64,000 nt of DNA from Vibrio plantisponsor (GCF_013041605.1 NZ_JABEQC010000002.1:372001-436000); one strand, 5' to 3'; positions 20,756 to 32,806 are shown, counted from the first letter of the stretch. A program made the numbers and translations. Notes: generated by a model not told the origin, from the letters alone.

Positions 20756-22057
20756 ATGTTCGATTTGTACTCTCACTTTTGCCAACAGTTGAATGCATAC
20801 TCTTCCCGCCGTTTTGTGCTCGCTTTGAGTGGTGGTGTTGATTCTCGTGTTTTGTTGTCACTGCTCGCTCGTTTTCGCGATGAATCCGGCGCATCAATTG
20901 CGGCAGTGCATGTTCATCATGGCTTGAGCCGCAATGCAGATCATTGGGCTGAGTGTTGTCAGGCATGGTGTGATGACTCTGCTATCCCTTTGACTGTAGA
21001 ACGAGTGCATCTGGATACTCAATGCGGTGAGAGTATTGAAAAGCTTGCTCGCGATGCTCGTTATGCGGTTTTAGCTAAACATGTACAGGAGAATGATGTA
21101 CTGCTGTTAGGTCAGCATGCAGATGATCAGATAGAGACTTTTTTACTCGCCCTTAAACGGGGGAGTGGGCCAAAAGGGTTGGCTTCTATGGCTCCTTCTG
21201 CACCATTTTCAAACGGTTTGATGTTACGACCGCTATTGAGTGTCAAACGCGCTGATATAGAGGCTTTTGCGGCGAAGAATCATCTAACTTGGGTAACCGA
21301 TGAAAGTAATGATGATGTTCGCTACGAGCGCAATTTCATCCGTCACCAAGTTACACCTATTCTCAGTCAGCGTTGGCCATCGATTCACCAAGCGGTTCAA
21401 CGTAGTGCGGAGTTATGTGCTGAGCAACAAGCTTTGCTTGATGAACTCTTACGAGATGAACTTGTACAAGCACTTTATGAAGACGGAAGTTTGAAGCTTG
21501 ATGCGTTGAGTGCGAAAAGTGATGGTGTTCGGCGGCAAATCATTCGCCAATGGTTAGCGAATCATCAAATGGTGATGCCAAGCCGTAAACATACAGAGAT
21601 GATTTGGCTGGAAGTCGCTTTAGCCACAGCTGACGCCAATCCAAAACTGAAACTTGGTGAGCGTGAGATCCGCCGTTTTGATAATCGTCTATATTGTGTT
21701 GAAGAGAGTCGTGATATATCAGATTGGAAAAGCCCAATTTTTCTTGAACATAATCTGCTATTACCCGATGGCTTGGGCGCTTTGAATCTTACTCAGTATA
21801 AGGGTGAAATTCGACTGCCAGAAAAGGTGGAAGATTTGTGGGTGAGCTTTAACCCGGAAGGATTAAGTGCATGTCCGGTAGGAAGGATCGGCTCAAGAAA
21901 GTTGAAAAAGCTCTTTCAGGAATACGGTGTGCCGAGTTGGCTAAGACGCCGCACGCCGATACTCATGTATCAAGATAAAGTGGTTGCGGTGGCAAATTTG
22001 TTTGTTGATCGTGATTTCAGTGGGCAAGATTGCACGCTGGTTTGGGACAAGCGTTAA
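20756..22057 (+). CDS. tilS: tRNA(Ile)-lysidine synthetase
   Basis: ATP-dependent enzyme that converts C34 of tRNA-Ile(CAU) to lysidine so that it reads AUA. The P-loop [12 protein letters not shown] is near residue 24 and VHVHHGLS and [12 protein letters not shown] follow, all TilS landmarks; the C-terminal half contains the tRNA-binding domains. ATG 20756 gives 433 residues (E. coli 432) with N-terminus [12 protein letters not shown]. Earlier in-frame starts at 20684 and 20729 begin within or just after the accA terminator; no strong ribosome binding site decides it. Confidence 0.93.
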   Translation: MFDLYSHFCQQLNAYSSRRFVLALSGGVDSRVLLSLLARFRDESGASIAAVHVHHGLSRNADHWAECCQAWCDDSAIPLTVERVHLDTQCGESIEKLARDARYAVLAKHVQENDVLLLGQHADDQIETFLLALKRGSGPKGLASMAPSAPFSNGLMLRPLLSVKRADIEAFAAKNHLTWVTDESNDDVRYERNFIRHQVTPILSQRWPSIHQAVQRSAELCAEQQALLDELLRDELVQALYEDGSLKLDALSAKSDGVRRQIIRQWLANHQMVMPSRKHTEMIWLEVALATADANPKLKLGEREIRRFDNRLYCVEESRDISDWKSPIFLEHNLLLPDGLGALNLTQYKGEIRLPEKVEDLWVSFNPEGLSACPVGRIGSRKLKKLFQEYGVPSWLRRRTPILMYQDKVVAVANLFVDRDFSGQDCTLVWDKR

Positions 22058-22128
22058 TTTTCGTGCCAGAATTAACCCTAGTAGTAGCAGTGATATAAAA
22101 AGAAAATTCAATAACATAAGGAAGAGCA

Positions 22129-22440
22129 ATGAATAAATTAGCATTGAGTGTTGTTTTAGGTCTTGGACTTCTAGCGGGTAATGCAGTCGCTGGAGACGTG
22201 GCTGCTGGTAAAGCAAAATCAGCGGTTTGTGCAGCGTGTCATGGTGCGGATGGTATTGCGGTTATTCCGGGATATCCAAACCTCAAAGGACAAAGTGAAC
22301 AATACATAGTGTCTTCTATTAAAGCTTATAAAGCGGGTCAGCGTACGGGTGGACTTGCACCTGTAATGCAAGCTCAAGCTTCTATGTTGAACGATGCAGA
22401 TATTGCTAACTTAGCCGCTTACTACGCAAGTTTGAAATAA
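22129..22440 (+). CDS. Small periplasmic c-type cytochrome
   Basis: A 103-residue class I cytochrome with a signal peptide cleaved near AVAGD and one haem site CAACH at residues 34-38. A methionine in LAPVMQAQ is a likely sixth ligand. It resembles cytochrome c5/c553-like electron carriers; the partner is not identifiable. GGAAGAGC lies just upstream of ATG 22129. It stands alone between tilS and glnB. Confidence 0.9.
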   Translation: MNKLALSVVLGLGLLAGNAVAGDVAAGKAKSAVCAACHGADGIAVIPGYPNLKGQSEQYIVSSIKAYKAGQRTGGLAPVMQAQASMLNDADIANLAAYYASLK

Positions 22441-22512
22441 GTATAAAGCGACTTAATTATTTGATTGTTTTCAAGGGCTAGCGGATAATGCCGAGCATTG
22501 ATACAAGTTTAA

Positions 22513-22860
<348 letters not shown>

Positions 22861-22863
22861 AAG

Positions 22864-22889
22864 AAGAGGAGCGAATGCTCCTCTTTTTC
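22864..22889 (+). terminator. Intrinsic terminator after glnB
   Basis: AGAGGAGC and GCTCCTCT flank a GAAT tetraloop, followed by TTTT. Confidence 0.88.
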
Positions 22890-22960
22890 CATCTCGCCGC
22901 CAGTGAAATTCAGATATCTTCTTTCCCTACTATGAGTTTTACACCTAACCTGTACTTGTT

Positions 22961-23812
22961 ATGAAAAAGCGCTATTTGCTGTTATTGGGCTTATTGAGTT
23001 GTCTAGCGATAGTCTTCTCTGGTTATAAGCTGGTTTTTAACATTCCAGAACACCCTCAACTGATCACCGTGGGTGAAAACAGCGTTGGACAACCGTTAGT
23101 CTGCTATCAGGACGACAATGCTTTGCCTTTAGACAAACAAGGTCAGCTGAGCCTTCTAGTGTGGAATATCTATAAGCAGAACAGAGAGGGCTGGAGTGAA
23201 GAACTTAGCCGTTTAAGTTCAGATGCGCAGTTACTGCTGCTGCAAGAGGCCAGCCTGAACACAGGATTAAAACAGTGGCTGTCAGAGCAAGGGTGGGAAG
23301 GTAATCAAGTCAACGCCTTTAAAGTGATGGGGGAGTCTGCTGGAGTCATTAATCTGGCTCGGACGACACCTAACTTAGCCTGTGGTTATACAGCGATGGA
23401 ACCTTGGTTAAGACTTCCTAAATCGGGAATCTACGCTCGATATCCTCTCAGTAACGGGCAAGTGCTCGCAGTCGTGAATTTACATGCGGTTAACTTCACC
23501 TATGGCACAGATGAATACCAACTTCAGTTACAGGCATTAGCCAATGAATTGAGTCAGCATACTGGCCCCATCATTGTTGCTGGAGACTTCAATAGCTGGA
23601 GTGAAGAGAGAATGAGTGTGATGAAGCAGGTACTGACTTCTTTAGGGCTGAGTGAAGTCGTTTTTTCTCCTGATAACCGAGTGCGTTTTATCAGCGGTTT
23701 GCCCTTGGACCATGTGTTTTATCGGGGCTTAAAGCTAGAAAAAGCAAAAGCGCCCGAATCGGACGCTTCTGATCATACCCCTTTACTGCTTAGCTTCAGC
23801 TTATTGCAATAG
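22961..23812 (+). CDS. Endonuclease/exonuclease/phosphatase family protein, YafD-like
   Basis: 283 residues with an N-terminal membrane helix or uncleaved signal (to about residue 24) and a EEP-fold domain. Catalytic-type motifs are visible: [32 protein letters not shown] and SDHTPLL. The substrate is unknown; family members cut phosphodiesters. In E. coli yafD also lies near mltD and gloB, which supports the assignment. Its 3' end overlaps the convergent YIP1 gene by 17 bases with no terminator between them. Confidence 0.85.
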   Translation: MKKRYLLLLGLLSCLAIVFSGYKLVFNIPEHPQLITVGENSVGQPLVCYQDDNALPLDKQGQLSLLVWNIYKQNREGWSEELSRLSSDAQLLLLQEASLNTGLKQWLSEQGWEGNQVNAFKVMGESAGVINLARTTPNLACGYTAMEPWLRLPKSGIYARYPLSNGQVLAVVNLHAVNFTYGTDEYQLQLQALANELSQHTGPIIVAGDFNSWSEERMSVMKQVLTSLGLSEVVFSPDNRVRFISGLPLDHVFYRGLKLEKAKAPESDASDHTPLLLSFSLLQ

Positions 23813-24482
23813 TGATAGCCCAGATACCGTAGTAAGCAACCCAAGGCAAGGTAGCAATAACGATTGCCTGAGCGCGCTCTATTTGCGTCCAAGTAATGAC
23901 CGCGGCGTAACCTAGGAAAATGTACCAAGGCAGTAGCAGAGGGAATGAACTGGTAAAGGGTGACCAAGGATTGGTTAACGGCAGCTTAATTAATCCATTC
24001 ACACTGTTGAGATCGGCTGCGTAGCTCATCACTTGTCCATGCTTTAGCAGCATGCTTGCATAGCTGGCTAGATCGCCGATAACGGCTGGAAAAATGACAA
24101 CTGAGCTTGCTGCAAACCATTTCCAAAAACCTAATTTTGTTGAGCCTTGACGGGTTGCAAGGTTAAACCAAAGCGCCAGAAGAACGATAGTCAGCGTGCG
24201 GCTCATAACGTCACTGATGATTTCACTCGCCAGTAAAGTATCAGCTTCCAGTAAGTGAATAAGATCAGGATTCGTCGCTTCCATCTGAGCGGATAAGCCA
24301 GCTTTAAGCCATTCGAAATCGACATTTGCAAAATAAGCTCCCCAGAATAGGAACGGGGTGATCAGCAGTACAATAAATGGCTGCCATCCCCATGCACTTC
24401 TTTCATACAGTGCAGCAAAGCAATCTTGAGGTGAACGGAAAATATCCACCAGCATAATTAAAGGATTACTGGACGGGTTCAT
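23796..24482 (-). CDS. YIP1 family inner-membrane protein
   Basis: A 228-residue protein with about five hydrophobic segments (for example [17 protein letters not shown] and [12 protein letters not shown]) and N-terminal [19 protein letters not shown], which fits YIP1-domain membrane proteins. No function can be read from the sequence. Its start overlaps the mltD stop (ATGA), so it is probably translated from the mltD message. ATG 24455 is an alternative start. Confidence 0.75.
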   Translation of the reverse strand: MNPSSNPLIMLVDIFRSPQDCFAALYERSAWGWQPFIVLLITPFLFWGAYFANVDFEWLKAGLSAQMEATNPDLIHLLEADTLLASEIISDVMSRTLTIVLLALWFNLATRQGSTKLGFWKWFAASSVVIFPAVIGDLASYASMLLKHGQVMSYAADLNSVNGLIKLPLTNPWSPFTSSFPLLLPWYIFLGYAAVITWTQIERAQAIVIATLPWVAYYGIWAITIAIS

Positions 24483-26056
24483 ACACTAACCTTAGTGACA
24501 TCGACATAGAGTTTTAGATTCTGACCTGGTTTCAGGTATTTGTTATTAGACAAGTCATTCCATTTCACTATGTCTGCTGTTTTCACTTTGAACTTGCTGG
24601 CTATTGCACTGAGTGTATCGCCGTTACGCACTTTATAGAAAACCGTGCGGATGATCGCGCCATCAGTGTTATTTTTCCAAATCACCAGCTTCTGCCCGAT
24701 ACTCAAGGTATCTCTTGGCCCCATTCCGTTCCATTTAGCCAGTGCAGTGGTCGACACATTGTGTTTACGAGCGATTGTCCATAGGTTGTCACCTCTGGCA
24801 ACAGTATGAGTCAGCTTGTATTTGCCTCTGGCAATGGATTGGGTTTTCTGCAGACGGTTATTGGCACTCAGAACATACGCTTTCTCATCTTTCACCGATG
24901 TTGGAATCATCAAATATTGTCCAACACGGATAGAGTTGCCTGAAAGGTTATTGGCAGTCTGAATTACTTTAGTTGTGGTGTTGTGATGTGCGGCAATCAC
25001 ACTCAGGCTGTCGCCACTTTTCACTTTGTATCGAACTAACTTCATTCCTTCTCCACGGTGCTTTGCTGCATTCGCTAGGAAGGTGTCTGCTTTATCGACT
25101 GGCAGAAGTAGTTGGAATGGACCGTTCGGTGCGGTAGCCCATTGATTGTATGCTGGGTTGTAGCTTTGAAGTTCTTTAACATCCAAGCCTGCATATTTTG
25201 CCGCGATAGCAAGGTCGAGTTGTTCCTGAGGATCAACTAACTTCAGCACGGGTTTGTTGGCAATGGCAGGAAGTTGGATACCGTATTTTTCCTGATTAGC
25301 GATGATGTCAGCAAGTGCGAGTAGTTTTGGCACATAACCGCTGGTTTCTTCAGGTAAATCGAGTGAGAAGAAATCGATAGGTTTCCCTAAGCTTTTGTTT
25401 TTGCGAATAGCACTGGAAACTCGACCGCCGCCACTATTATAAGCCGCGATAGCGTGTTGCCAGTCACCGTCAAAACGCTTACTTAAGTTGGTTAAGTATG
25501 TCAGAGCAGCATCGGTTGATGCATCAACATCGCGACGACCGTCGTACCAGAAGTTCTGCTCAAGGCCGTACATTTTTCCTGTTGCAGGCACAAACTGCCA
25601 TAAACCTGCTGCGCTACCGTGTGAATAAGCAAAAGCATCAAACGCACTTTCTACAATTGGCAAAAGGGCTAGCTCAAGGGGTAAGCCTCTTTGCTCAATT
25701 TTCTCGGTAATGAGGTATAGGAATGGTTGTGCACGCTCAGCCACTTTTTGTAAATGGCTTGGGTGTTTCAGGTACCAAGTGCGGTAGTAATCAACCGATT
25801 TTTGCTTGGGAATACCCATAGTCAGTTGCATGGCAATACGTTGCCAGACATCTTCTTGTTCTTGTGGCGTAATCACGACAGGTTCAACAACGCGCTCAAC
25901 GGATGCAGGTTTCGGTGCTACCGTTGGTTTTTTCTTAGTGACTTGCTGTTGAGGCGTGTTTACTTCAACTTCGTTTTGTGTGGTTTGTTCTGCTGTCTGG
26001 TTAAGTTGGCACCCCGCCAATAAGAGAGCCAACAGACAGCTGGTTTTTACTCGCAT
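24479..26056 (-). CDS. mltD: Membrane-bound lytic murein transglycosylase D
   Basis: Outer-membrane lipoprotein that cleaves peptidoglycan with formation of 1,6-anhydro ends. The signal has lipobox LLAGC with cysteine 16. The SLT domain carries the catalytic glutamate in LLPIVESAFDAFAYSHGSA and the WQFVPATGKMYGL and AAYNSGGGRV motifs. Three LysM modules follow, each with a SGDSL, RGDNL or NGDTL start. ATG 26056 is preferred; a TTG at 26065 is possible. E. coli MltD has two or three LysM modules depending on annotation. Confidence 0.95.
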   Translation of the reverse strand: MRVKTSCLLALLLAGCQLNQTAEQTTQNEVEVNTPQQQVTKKKPTVAPKPASVERVVEPVVITPQEQEDVWQRIAMQLTMGIPKQKSVDYYRTWYLKHPSHLQKVAERAQPFLYLITEKIEQRGLPLELALLPIVESAFDAFAYSHGSAAGLWQFVPATGKMYGLEQNFWYDGRRDVDASTDAALTYLTNLSKRFDGDWQHAIAAYNSGGGRVSSAIRKNKSLGKPIDFFSLDLPEETSGYVPKLLALADIIANQEKYGIQLPAIANKPVLKLVDPQEQLDLAIAAKYAGLDVKELQSYNPAYNQWATAPNGPFQLLLPVDKADTFLANAAKHRGEGMKLVRYKVKSGDSLSVIAAHHNTTTKVIQTANNLSGNSIRVGQYLMIPTSVKDEKAYVLSANNRLQKTQSIARGKYKLTHTVARGDNLWTIARKHNVSTTALAKWNGMGPRDTLSIGQKLVIWKNNTDGAIIRTVFYKVRNGDTLSAIASKFKVKTADIVKWNDLSNNKYLKPGQNLKLYVDVTKVSV

Positions 26057-26128
26057 GCAAAACAATCTTTTCAGTAAATGGCTGGAGATAATACTTGCCT
26101 ATTTATTACCCTGACAAGTGGCAAATTC

Positions 26129-26887
26129 CTAAAAATCGTTTTTCCATTCGCGTAATGCGGTAAATATTGATATAGGATCATTTTGCGCGGTTCGATTTGC
26201 TACCGACTTGATTACGCTTGCTTCTCTTGTACGCAAGAAGGGGTTTATCCATTTCTCTTTTCTTAGTGTGGTCGGAATGGTCGATTTGTTTTGAGCTCTA
26301 AGACGAATCACTTCATCACGATAAATTTGTAACTGTTCGTTATTTGGCTCTACTGCAATAGCAAAAGCGATGTTGCTCGCGGTGTATTCATGAGCGCAAT
26401 ACACTTCGGTCTCTTCTGGTAAGGCTAGAATTTTTTCTAACGAAGTAAACATCTGCTCCATGGTGCCTTCGAATACTCGGCCACAACCACCGGAGAAAAG
26501 CACATCGCCACAAAACAGCTTGCCATCACCTGCATAGCCAATATGACCTAAAGTATGCCCCGGCAATCCCAGCACCCAGAAACGTTCATCAAACAATTCA
26601 ATTTGGTCACCTGCGGTGACTTTTTGGGTCAAATAAGGCACTGGGTCATCACTTGGGCCAATGATTTCGATATTCGGATACTGCTTAACAAGCTCGCGAA
26701 TTCCGCCTGTATGATCCTTATGATGGTGGGTAATTAAGATCGTTTCTAATGTGAGATGGTGTTGTTCCAAATAAGCCAGAACAGGCGTTGCATCGCCGGG
26801 ATCAACAACAGCGCAACGGTTGTCGCTATTTTGAATCAGCCAGATGTAATTATCGTTAAATGCAGGTATGCTTTTGATCTGTAACAT
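26129..26887 (-). CDS. gloB: Hydroxyacylglutathione hydrolase (glyoxalase II)
   Basis: Hydrolyses S-lactoylglutathione to lactate and glutathione in methylglyoxal detoxification. The 252-residue metallo-beta-lactamase fold protein has the binuclear metal motif [35 protein letters not shown] and YCAHEYT, followed by the C-terminal substrate-binding region with NPFLR. It is divergent from the methyltransferase gene, an order shared with E. coli gloB-yafS. Confidence 0.97.
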   Translation of the reverse strand: MLQIKSIPAFNDNYIWLIQNSDNRCAVVDPGDATPVLAYLEQHHLTLETILITHHHKDHTGGIRELVKQYPNIEIIGPSDDPVPYLTQKVTAGDQIELFDERFWVLGLPGHTLGHIGYAGDGKLFCGDVLFSGGCGRVFEGTMEQMFTSLEKILALPEETEVYCAHEYTASNIAFAIAVEPNNEQLQIYRDEVIRLRAQNKSTIPTTLRKEKWINPFLRTREASVIKSVANRTAQNDPISIFTALREWKNDF

Positions 26888-26924
26888 GAGTTGTCTCCAG
26901 TCACCTTGGTGAAGCGGGTTAGCG

Positions 26925-27659
26925 ATGAAACCAGCACGCAGCGAAAAAAAAATTGAGAAGCCTCATTCTTGGTCTCAATTGAAAAATGGTCAATGGGTTA
27001 GTGAGTCTATCCAAACACGGCTCGATGAGTGGTGCCCGAAACTATTTGGTTATCATATGCTAAAGCTGGGCGGCTTGAGTTGCGAGCTTGCCAGTTGTAA
27101 CTGCAATATTCAACATCAAGTCCATTTAGACAAAACAAATCCATTGCATACAGTGATCGCCGATGATTTCGATTTGCCCTTCTTCGAAAAAAGCATCGAT
27201 ACAGCCATCCTTGCACATCAACTGGATTATAGTAGCGACCCGCACCGTATGTTGCGAGAAGTCGACAGAGTACTGATTGATGATGGCTACATTATTATCA
27301 CGGGTTTTAATCCTATCAGTTTTACTGGTCTTGCGAGCTTAATGCCGTGGCGCAAAAATAATTTGCCTTGGAGCGGTCGAATGTTCACACCAAATCGAGT
27401 TAAAGACTGGTTAGGGCTGCTGAACTATCAGGTGATTGAGTGTGACCAATATGCACTGTTTCCGATGCAGAGGTACCGCACATTCTGGACTTGGTTGGAA
27501 AATGGCAGAGGGGATTTTGGTTCAACGTTTTGTAGCTTGTATTTTATTGTTGCCCGTAAGCGTACTTATCCACTTAAACCGATTAAACCGCACTGGCGTT
27601 TGAAACGGCGGCTTTCTCCTGTTGGAGTAAACTACCGCATCAAACACGATGAAAAATAG
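26925..27659 (+). CDS. yafS: SAM-dependent methyltransferase, YafS-like
   Basis: A 244-residue class I methyltransferase-like protein. [20 protein letters not shown] followed by [20 protein letters not shown] matches the second half of a Methyltransf_11 fold. The usual glycine-rich SAM motif I is poorly kept ([11 protein letters not shown]). The substrate is unknown. Placement next to gloB and rnhA equals that of E. coli yafS. Confidence 0.8.
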   Translation: MKPARSEKKIEKPHSWSQLKNGQWVSESIQTRLDEWCPKLFGYHMLKLGGLSCELASCNCNIQHQVHLDKTNPLHTVIADDFDLPFFEKSIDTAILAHQLDYSSDPHRMLREVDRVLIDDGYIIITGFNPISFTGLASLMPWRKNNLPWSGRMFTPNRVKDWLGLLNYQVIECDQYALFPMQRYRTFWTWLENGRGDFGSTFCSLYFIVARKRTYPLKPIKPHWRLKRRLSPVGVNYRIKHDEK

Positions 27660-27662
27660 AAG

Positions 27663-28127
27663 TTATTCAGGCTGATAACCTACATCTTCTTCTGTTGGGT
27701 TTTCAGCTGCCGCTCGTGCTAGTTCGTCACACATTTCGTTTTCTCTGTGTCCTGCATGACCTTTTACCCAGTGCCAGTCAACTTGGTGGCGAGCTGTTTC
27801 ATGGTCAAGCGCTTGCCAGAGATCCGCATTTTTTACCGGTTTATTGGCAGAGGTTTTCCAGTTGCGTTTTTTCCAGTTGTGGATCCACTGAGTGATACCT
27901 TGACGCACGTACTGGCTGTCTGTGGTGAGAATAACATGGCAAGGTTCTTTGAGAGTTTGCAACGCAACAACGGCTGCGAGCATTTCCATGCGGTTGTTCG
28001 TGGTGAGCTTATAGCCTTTTGCTAGGGTCTTTTCGTTGCTCTTGTAGCGAAGAACAACACCATAACCGCCAGGGCCAGGGTTGCCTAAACACGATCCATC
28101 AGTGAAAATTTCCACCTGTTTCTTCAT
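27663..28127 (-). CDS. rnhA: Ribonuclease HI
   Basis: Degrades the RNA strand of RNA-DNA hybrids. The 154-residue protein has all four catalytic acidic residues in context: [30 protein letters not shown] and [10 protein letters not shown]. It converges with yafS (three bases apart) and diverges from dnaQ with 56 bases between starts, as in E. coli. Confidence 0.97.
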   Translation of the reverse strand: MKKQVEIFTDGSCLGNPGPGGYGVVLRYKSNEKTLAKGYKLTTNNRMEMLAAVVALQTLKEPCHVILTTDSQYVRQGITQWIHNWKKRNWKTSANKPVKNADLWQALDHETARHQVDWHWVKGHAGHRENEMCDELARAAAENPTEEDVGYQPE

Positions 28128-28183
28128 GATTTGATACTATTGGGTTACGCACACATTTGGCATAGTCTGACATATATATCCTT

Positions 28184-28927
28184 ATGAATACTAGCAGCAA
28201 TTCTGAATACGACCGCATTGTGGTTCTCGATACCGAAACCACGGGTATGAACCTAGAAGGTGGTCCACATTACGAAGGCCACCGAATCATTGAAATCGGT
28301 GCGGTGGAGATCGTCAATCGAAAACTCACCGGACGCCATTTTCACGTTTATCTCAAGCCGGATAGACCTATTCAAGATGAAGCGGTTGAAGTTCACGGTA
28401 TTACCGATGAGTTCTTGGTTGATAAACCGGAATATCGTGATGTTCATGAAGAATTTCTGGAGTTTATTAAAGACGCGGAATTGGTCGCACACAACGCGCC
28501 GTTCGACGTCGGCTTCATGGACTATGAATTTTCTAAGTTAGGTGGCAGCTCACTTAAAACCTCACAGATCTGCAAAATCACCGACACCCTTGCCATGGCG
28601 AAGAAAATCTTCCCCGGCAAACGCAACAACTTGGACATTCTCTGTGAACGTTATGGCATAGATAACTCGCACCGAACGCTGCACGGCGCTTTACTCGATG
28701 CTGAGATTCTTGCTGACGTTTATTTGTTGATGACTGGTGGTCAAACGTCGCTCCAGTTTAATGCTGGCTCACAAACCGAAGGCGACAATGGTGCTGCATC
28801 GATTAAACGAGTAGAAAGTGGACGAAAAGCGCTAAAGGTATTGATGGCTACCGCCGATGAAATAGAAGCGCATCAAGAGCGTTTAGATTTAGTCGCGAAG
28901 AGTGGCTCTTGTCTTTGGCGTCAGTAA
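28184..28927 (+). CDS. dnaQ: DNA polymerase III epsilon subunit (proofreading exonuclease)
   Basis: 3'-5' exonuclease of the replicase core. The 247-residue product has ExoI VLDTETTGMN, ExoII HNAPFDVGFMDYE and ExoIII HRTLHGALLDAEILADV, then a linker and the alpha-binding C-terminal part. Length is near the 243 of E. coli. dnaE, the partner subunit, is 9 kb upstream in this same window. Confidence 0.97.
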   Translation: MNTSSNSEYDRIVVLDTETTGMNLEGGPHYEGHRIIEIGAVEIVNRKLTGRHFHVYLKPDRPIQDEAVEVHGITDEFLVDKPEYRDVHEEFLEFIKDAELVAHNAPFDVGFMDYEFSKLGGSSLKTSQICKITDTLAMAKKIFPGKRNNLDILCERYGIDNSHRTLHGALLDAEILADVYLLMTGGQTSLQFNAGSQTEGDNGAASIKRVESGRKALKVLMATADEIEAHQERLDLVAKSGSCLWRQ

Positions 28928-28951
28928 GAGTGGTCTATTTTAGGAGATGAT

Positions 28952-30202
28952 ATGTTGAGGATTGGAATTGCTCTTTTGGGGCTCCTCTTGAGTTTGAATA
29001 CTTTCGCTAGCCGTGAATCCTCACTTTCTTTGTTAGATAACCGATTTCGTGTTGATCCTACCATCACTCAAATAACGTTTGTCATCTACCGAGAGCAAGG
29101 TTCTCAGCCCGTAGTCTTGGTTCGTCCTGACGGTAAGAAGTATTACGCGACGCGAAATCCAGATAACGTACGTTGGTATCAAGAACCGACGATGGACATC
29201 ATTTCTATCGACAATCCTATGCCGGGGCCTTGGCAAGCGATAGGTAAAGTGTCGCCTAAAAACAATGTAAAGCTGATTTCACATCTGCAATTGACCTCAG
29301 ATACCTTTCCAACCCGAATTTATCAAGGCGAGGAAATGAAGTTCACGGCTCGCTTAACTTCAGATGACAAACCTCTTCTGCTTAAAGATTTCCTTGAAAG
29401 GGTGAATCTCAAAGTTACTTTTCGTAAATATATTGAAGATGAAGAGAGCTTAGTAAAAGAGGCGCGACCTGTACCAACAGTGATTGGTGAGTTTGCTGAT
29501 GATGGGCGAGATTTAGATGAAAAGCCCGGAGATGGCGTTTTTACGGTTAAGCTTAATATTACGCCGGAACCTGGCAAATATCGGGTGCGAATTACTTCTG
29601 GTAATGGCGTGTTTTTACGCGCGCTTGAACAGGAAGTGCTGGTGTACCCATCACCACTCAGTTCGAGCTTTATTCAGTCGCGTGTCGCGAACGAACCTCA
29701 TCAGGTGGTGATCAGTGGTGAGCAGGGCATGATTGAGCCCGGTTCGCTTGCCGCGCATATTCGCCATCAATCGCCCGATAATAAAGAGTTTCTTGTTGAA
29801 GGCGTTGCCGAGCCTGAATCATTAAAAATGACGCTCACGGTTCCTTATGATGGAGATTTGGGTAACTACGCGTGGGAAGGTGGTGTTTATGCTACCGATT
29901 TGGCTTCTAAGCGTCCGTTGTATTTCCCGATTAAAGAGAGTACATACAGTGTGGTTCAAGAGCTCGATCTTGAACAAGCTCGATTGATGCAAGAAGCGGA
30001 AGCAGAACAGCGCCGTAAAATCGCTCAAGAGCATTTGTTGCAAAAGGTGCGAGAAGAACGACGTACTCAATATATTATTTATATCGCTATTGGCAATGTA
30101 GTTGTGATTCTTCTGGCTTTGGTAGGCTGGTTCTTTATGCGTAAGTTTAAAGCTCGTAAGGAAATGCTGCCTGAAATGCAGCTCAATATGCCGAAGAAAT
30201 AA
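28952..30202 (+). CDS. TIGR03503-type membrane-anchored protein of unknown function
   Basis: 416 residues with a cleavable signal peptide (ends near NTFAS), a long periplasmic region containing DGKKYYATRNPDN and an immunoglobulin-like stretch with GDGVFTVKLNI, a charged helix near residue 340-370, and one membrane helix near 375-395 with a short basic cytoplasmic tail. The DGVFT and PGKYRVRITS context resembles the TIGR03503 family known from vibrios and shewanellae. I do not know a function. It is 24 bases after dnaQ and ends at a terminator. Confidence 0.7.
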   Translation: MLRIGIALLGLLLSLNTFASRESSLSLLDNRFRVDPTITQITFVIYREQGSQPVVLVRPDGKKYYATRNPDNVRWYQEPTMDIISIDNPMPGPWQAIGKVSPKNNVKLISHLQLTSDTFPTRIYQGEEMKFTARLTSDDKPLLLKDFLERVNLKVTFRKYIEDEESLVKEARPVPTVIGEFADDGRDLDEKPGDGVFTVKLNITPEPGKYRVRITSGNGVFLRALEQEVLVYPSPLSSSFIQSRVANEPHQVVISGEQGMIEPGSLAAHIRHQSPDNKEFLVEGVAEPESLKMTLTVPYDGDLGNYAWEGGVYATDLASKRPLYFPIKESTYSVVQELDLEQARLMQEAEAEQRRKIAQEHLLQKVREERRTQYIIYIAIGNVVVILLALVGWFFMRKFKARKEMLPEMQLNMPKK

Positions 30203-30220
30203 TACAGAGCGGATAAAAGG

Positions 30221-30247
30221 AAAGGGAGGTTAAACCTCCCTTTTTTA
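30221..30247. terminator. Bidirectional terminator between the TIGR03503 gene and fadE
   Basis: AAAGGGAGGT and ACCTCCCTTT around TAA, with T run on both strands. Confidence 0.85.
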
Positions 30248-30283
30248 CGTTTTAACTGATGTGATTTTTTGCTTAATTTTTAT

Positions 30284-32728
30284 CTAAGCGACTTGTTCCA
30301 GTTTGGTTTTTGTCTTTTTTGCCGCAAGTTCCGCAGGTGCAAAGTCATCAACATTAATGGTGTACAAGCGGTGGCTTTCAGCCTCGATTAAAAGTTCTGC
30401 TTCTTGTTCATTGATGATCTTGTTAGCTAACCCTTCTGCTGCAACTTTATCGAGTTGAGTGAATGGGTAACGTTTATCAAGCGCCTTACATACTTTATCG
30501 AAAATAGGTTCAGCTTGAAGGATAACGCTTAGCGCCAGTTCAATACGACCTGCTGGGTTATGTGCCGTAGGGGCTAAATACTGGTTGCGGCCAAGGCGTG
30601 TACGTGTTGCGCTTGGTGTTTGCAGTATTTGCGCCAGCTTGCTGTCCAGTTTGTCGTTTGGTCCTTTGCGAACGCGACCAAAAGGCAGAATTAAGACACG
30701 TAGTACTTTGCCGATCACAGGGTTCGGGAAGTTCGCAAGAAACTCATCTATCGCGACTTCTGTTTGTTTCAAGCTGTCTTGTAATCCCCAATGAACCAAT
30801 GGCAAATCTTCAACCGGACGATCATCGTTCTCAAAACGTTTCAGGGTTGCTGAGCTCATGTATAGCTGGCTCAAAATATCACCAAGACGAGCAGATAAAC
30901 GCTCCTTGCGTTTCAAAGAACCGCCCAAAACAGCCATAGATATGTCAGCTAAAAGCGCTAAGTTCGCACTGTAACGGTTTAGCTGTTGGTAGTAGCGTTG
31001 TGTCGCATCTTTGGTTGGTGAGTAAGAGCCGATACCATCGGTTAGACCTAACCAGATACTGCGAATTAAGTTGCTGGTGGTAAAACTAACGTGACCTGCC
31101 AATGCTCTGTCAAACTGCTCAACAGCATTCGAACTTTCAGAGTGAGCGGCTTCCATCTCTTTCAATACATAAGGATGGCAGCGAATCGCGCCCTGACCAA
31201 AGATGATCATTGAACGAGTCAGAATGTTTGCGCCTTCTACCGTAATTGCAATTGGCGAACCTTGATAACCTCTCGCCAAGAAGTTTGAAGGACCTAAACA
31301 GATACCTTTACCGCCGACAATGTCCATCGCATCAATAATTGAACGTTGACCACGATGGGTACAGTGGTATTTCACAATGGCAGAAATTACCGATGGCTTC
31401 TCACCAAGGTCGATACCTGCAACGGTCAAATTACTTGCCGCGTCCATCACATACGCGTTACCTGCCAAGCGTGCTAATGGCTCTTCAATACCTTCCATTT
31501 GACCGATAGGTTGTTTGAACTGACGACGAATACGCGCATAAGCACCTGTTGCCAACGCCGCGCTTTTTGTACCGCCAGTTGAGTTTGACGGTAGAGTGAT
31601 ACCACGTCCAACCGACAGACACTCAACCAACATTCTCCATCCTTGGCCTGCCATATCTGGGCCACCGATAATGAAATCTAGCGGAACAAAGATGTCATTA
31701 CCGCGAGTAGGACCATTCTGGAATGGAACGTTAAGCGGGAAGTGGCGGTTACCGATTTCCACACCTTTTAGATTGGTTGGAATAAGGGCACAAGTGATAC
31801 CAATGTCTTCTTTCTCACCAAGTAGGTGTTCTGGATCTTGTAATTTAAATGCTAAGCCCAGTACGGTCGCTACTGGTGCAAGAGTAATATAGCGCTTGTT
31901 CCAAGTCAGTCTCATACCAAGCACTTCTTTGCCTTCCCATTGGCCTTTGCAGACAACGCCGAAATCCGGAATTGAACCCGCGTCTGAACCTGCTTCTGGG
32001 CTGGTTAGCGCAAAACATGGGATTTCTTTACCTTGTGCAAGTCGAGGTAGGTAGTAGTCTTGCTGTTCTTTAGTACCGTAGTGTTGCAGTAGTTCGCCCG
32101 GACCTAATGAGTTAGGTACGCCCACGGTTGATGAAAGTACACCAGATACCCCAGTCAGTTTTTGCAGAACTAATGACTGCGCATATGCCGAAAACTCTAA
32201 GCCGCCGTATTTTTTCTTAATGATCATGGCGAAGAATTTGTTGTCTTTCAGGTACTGCCAAACCTCTGGAGGAAGGTCTGCCAGTTCGTGGGTCACTTGA
32301 TAGTCATTGACCATGGCACAGACTTTATTCACAGGCCCTTCAAGAAAAGCGCGTTCTTCTTCACTTAACTGCGGCGCAGGAATGTCGTGCAGTTGCTGCC
32401 AATTCGGTTTGCCTTTGAACAGCTCTGCTTCCCACCATACCGTACCTGCATCTAACGCTTCTTTTTCTGTTTGCGACATAGCAGGAAGTACTTTTTTAAA
32501 TACGGTTAACGCCTTTGCGCTAATTGCAGCTTGGCGAATAGAAGGAACAGTAAAAAGCGCGATTGCGGCCAAGTATAAGCTCCAGCCGATTATCCCTACT
32601 GGGCCAAATAGCGAGAGCACCAGCATAGTGATGGTGAGAGCCGCGAGTGATACAAACAAGGAAGTTCTGTGATACAAGCAAGCGCCGAGTACTGCAAAGA
32701 ACCCTAATGTTGAGAGCAAGATGTCCAT
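30284..32728 (-). CDS. fadE: Acyl-CoA dehydrogenase FadE
   Basis: First step of fatty-acid beta-oxidation. From ATG 32728 it has 814 residues, equal to E. coli FadE, and AAGGA lies seven bases before the start; the longer start at 32776 is rejected. Two N-terminal membrane helices precede the acyl-CoA dehydrogenase domains, with [31 protein letters not shown] and [21 protein letters not shown] visible. A FadR-like site lies 79 bases upstream, consistent with repression in the absence of fatty acids. Confidence 0.96.
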   Translation of the reverse strand: MDILLSTLGFFAVLGACLYHRTSLFVSLAALTITMLVLSLFGPVGIIGWSLYLAAIALFTVPSIRQAAISAKALTVFKKVLPAMSQTEKEALDAGTVWWEAELFKGKPNWQQLHDIPAPQLSEEERAFLEGPVNKVCAMVNDYQVTHELADLPPEVWQYLKDNKFFAMIIKKKYGGLEFSAYAQSLVLQKLTGVSGVLSSTVGVPNSLGPGELLQHYGTKEQQDYYLPRLAQGKEIPCFALTSPEAGSDAGSIPDFGVVCKGQWEGKEVLGMRLTWNKRYITLAPVATVLGLAFKLQDPEHLLGEKEDIGITCALIPTNLKGVEIGNRHFPLNVPFQNGPTRGNDIFVPLDFIIGGPDMAGQGWRMLVECLSVGRGITLPSNSTGGTKSAALATGAYARIRRQFKQPIGQMEGIEEPLARLAGNAYVMDAASNLTVAGIDLGEKPSVISAIVKYHCTHRGQRSIIDAMDIVGGKGICLGPSNFLARGYQGSPIAITVEGANILTRSMIIFGQGAIRCHPYVLKEMEAAHSESSNAVEQFDRALAGHVSFTTSNLIRSIWLGLTDGIGSYSPTKDATQRYYQQLNRYSANLALLADISMAVLGGSLKRKERLSARLGDILSQLYMSSATLKRFENDDRPVEDLPLVHWGLQDSLKQTEVAIDEFLANFPNPVIGKVLRVLILPFGRVRKGPNDKLDSKLAQILQTPSATRTRLGRNQYLAPTAHNPAGRIELALSVILQAEPIFDKVCKALDKRYPFTQLDKVAAEGLANKIINEQEAELLIEAESHRLYTINVDDFAPAELAAKKTKTKLEQVA

Positions 32729-32806
32729 GTTAATGTCCTTATAGTCATGCTGTTTGTTTTTTCGAGTTTTCAGCATTCATTTTTTATGAGCTTTCTGAAG
32801 TTGTTA

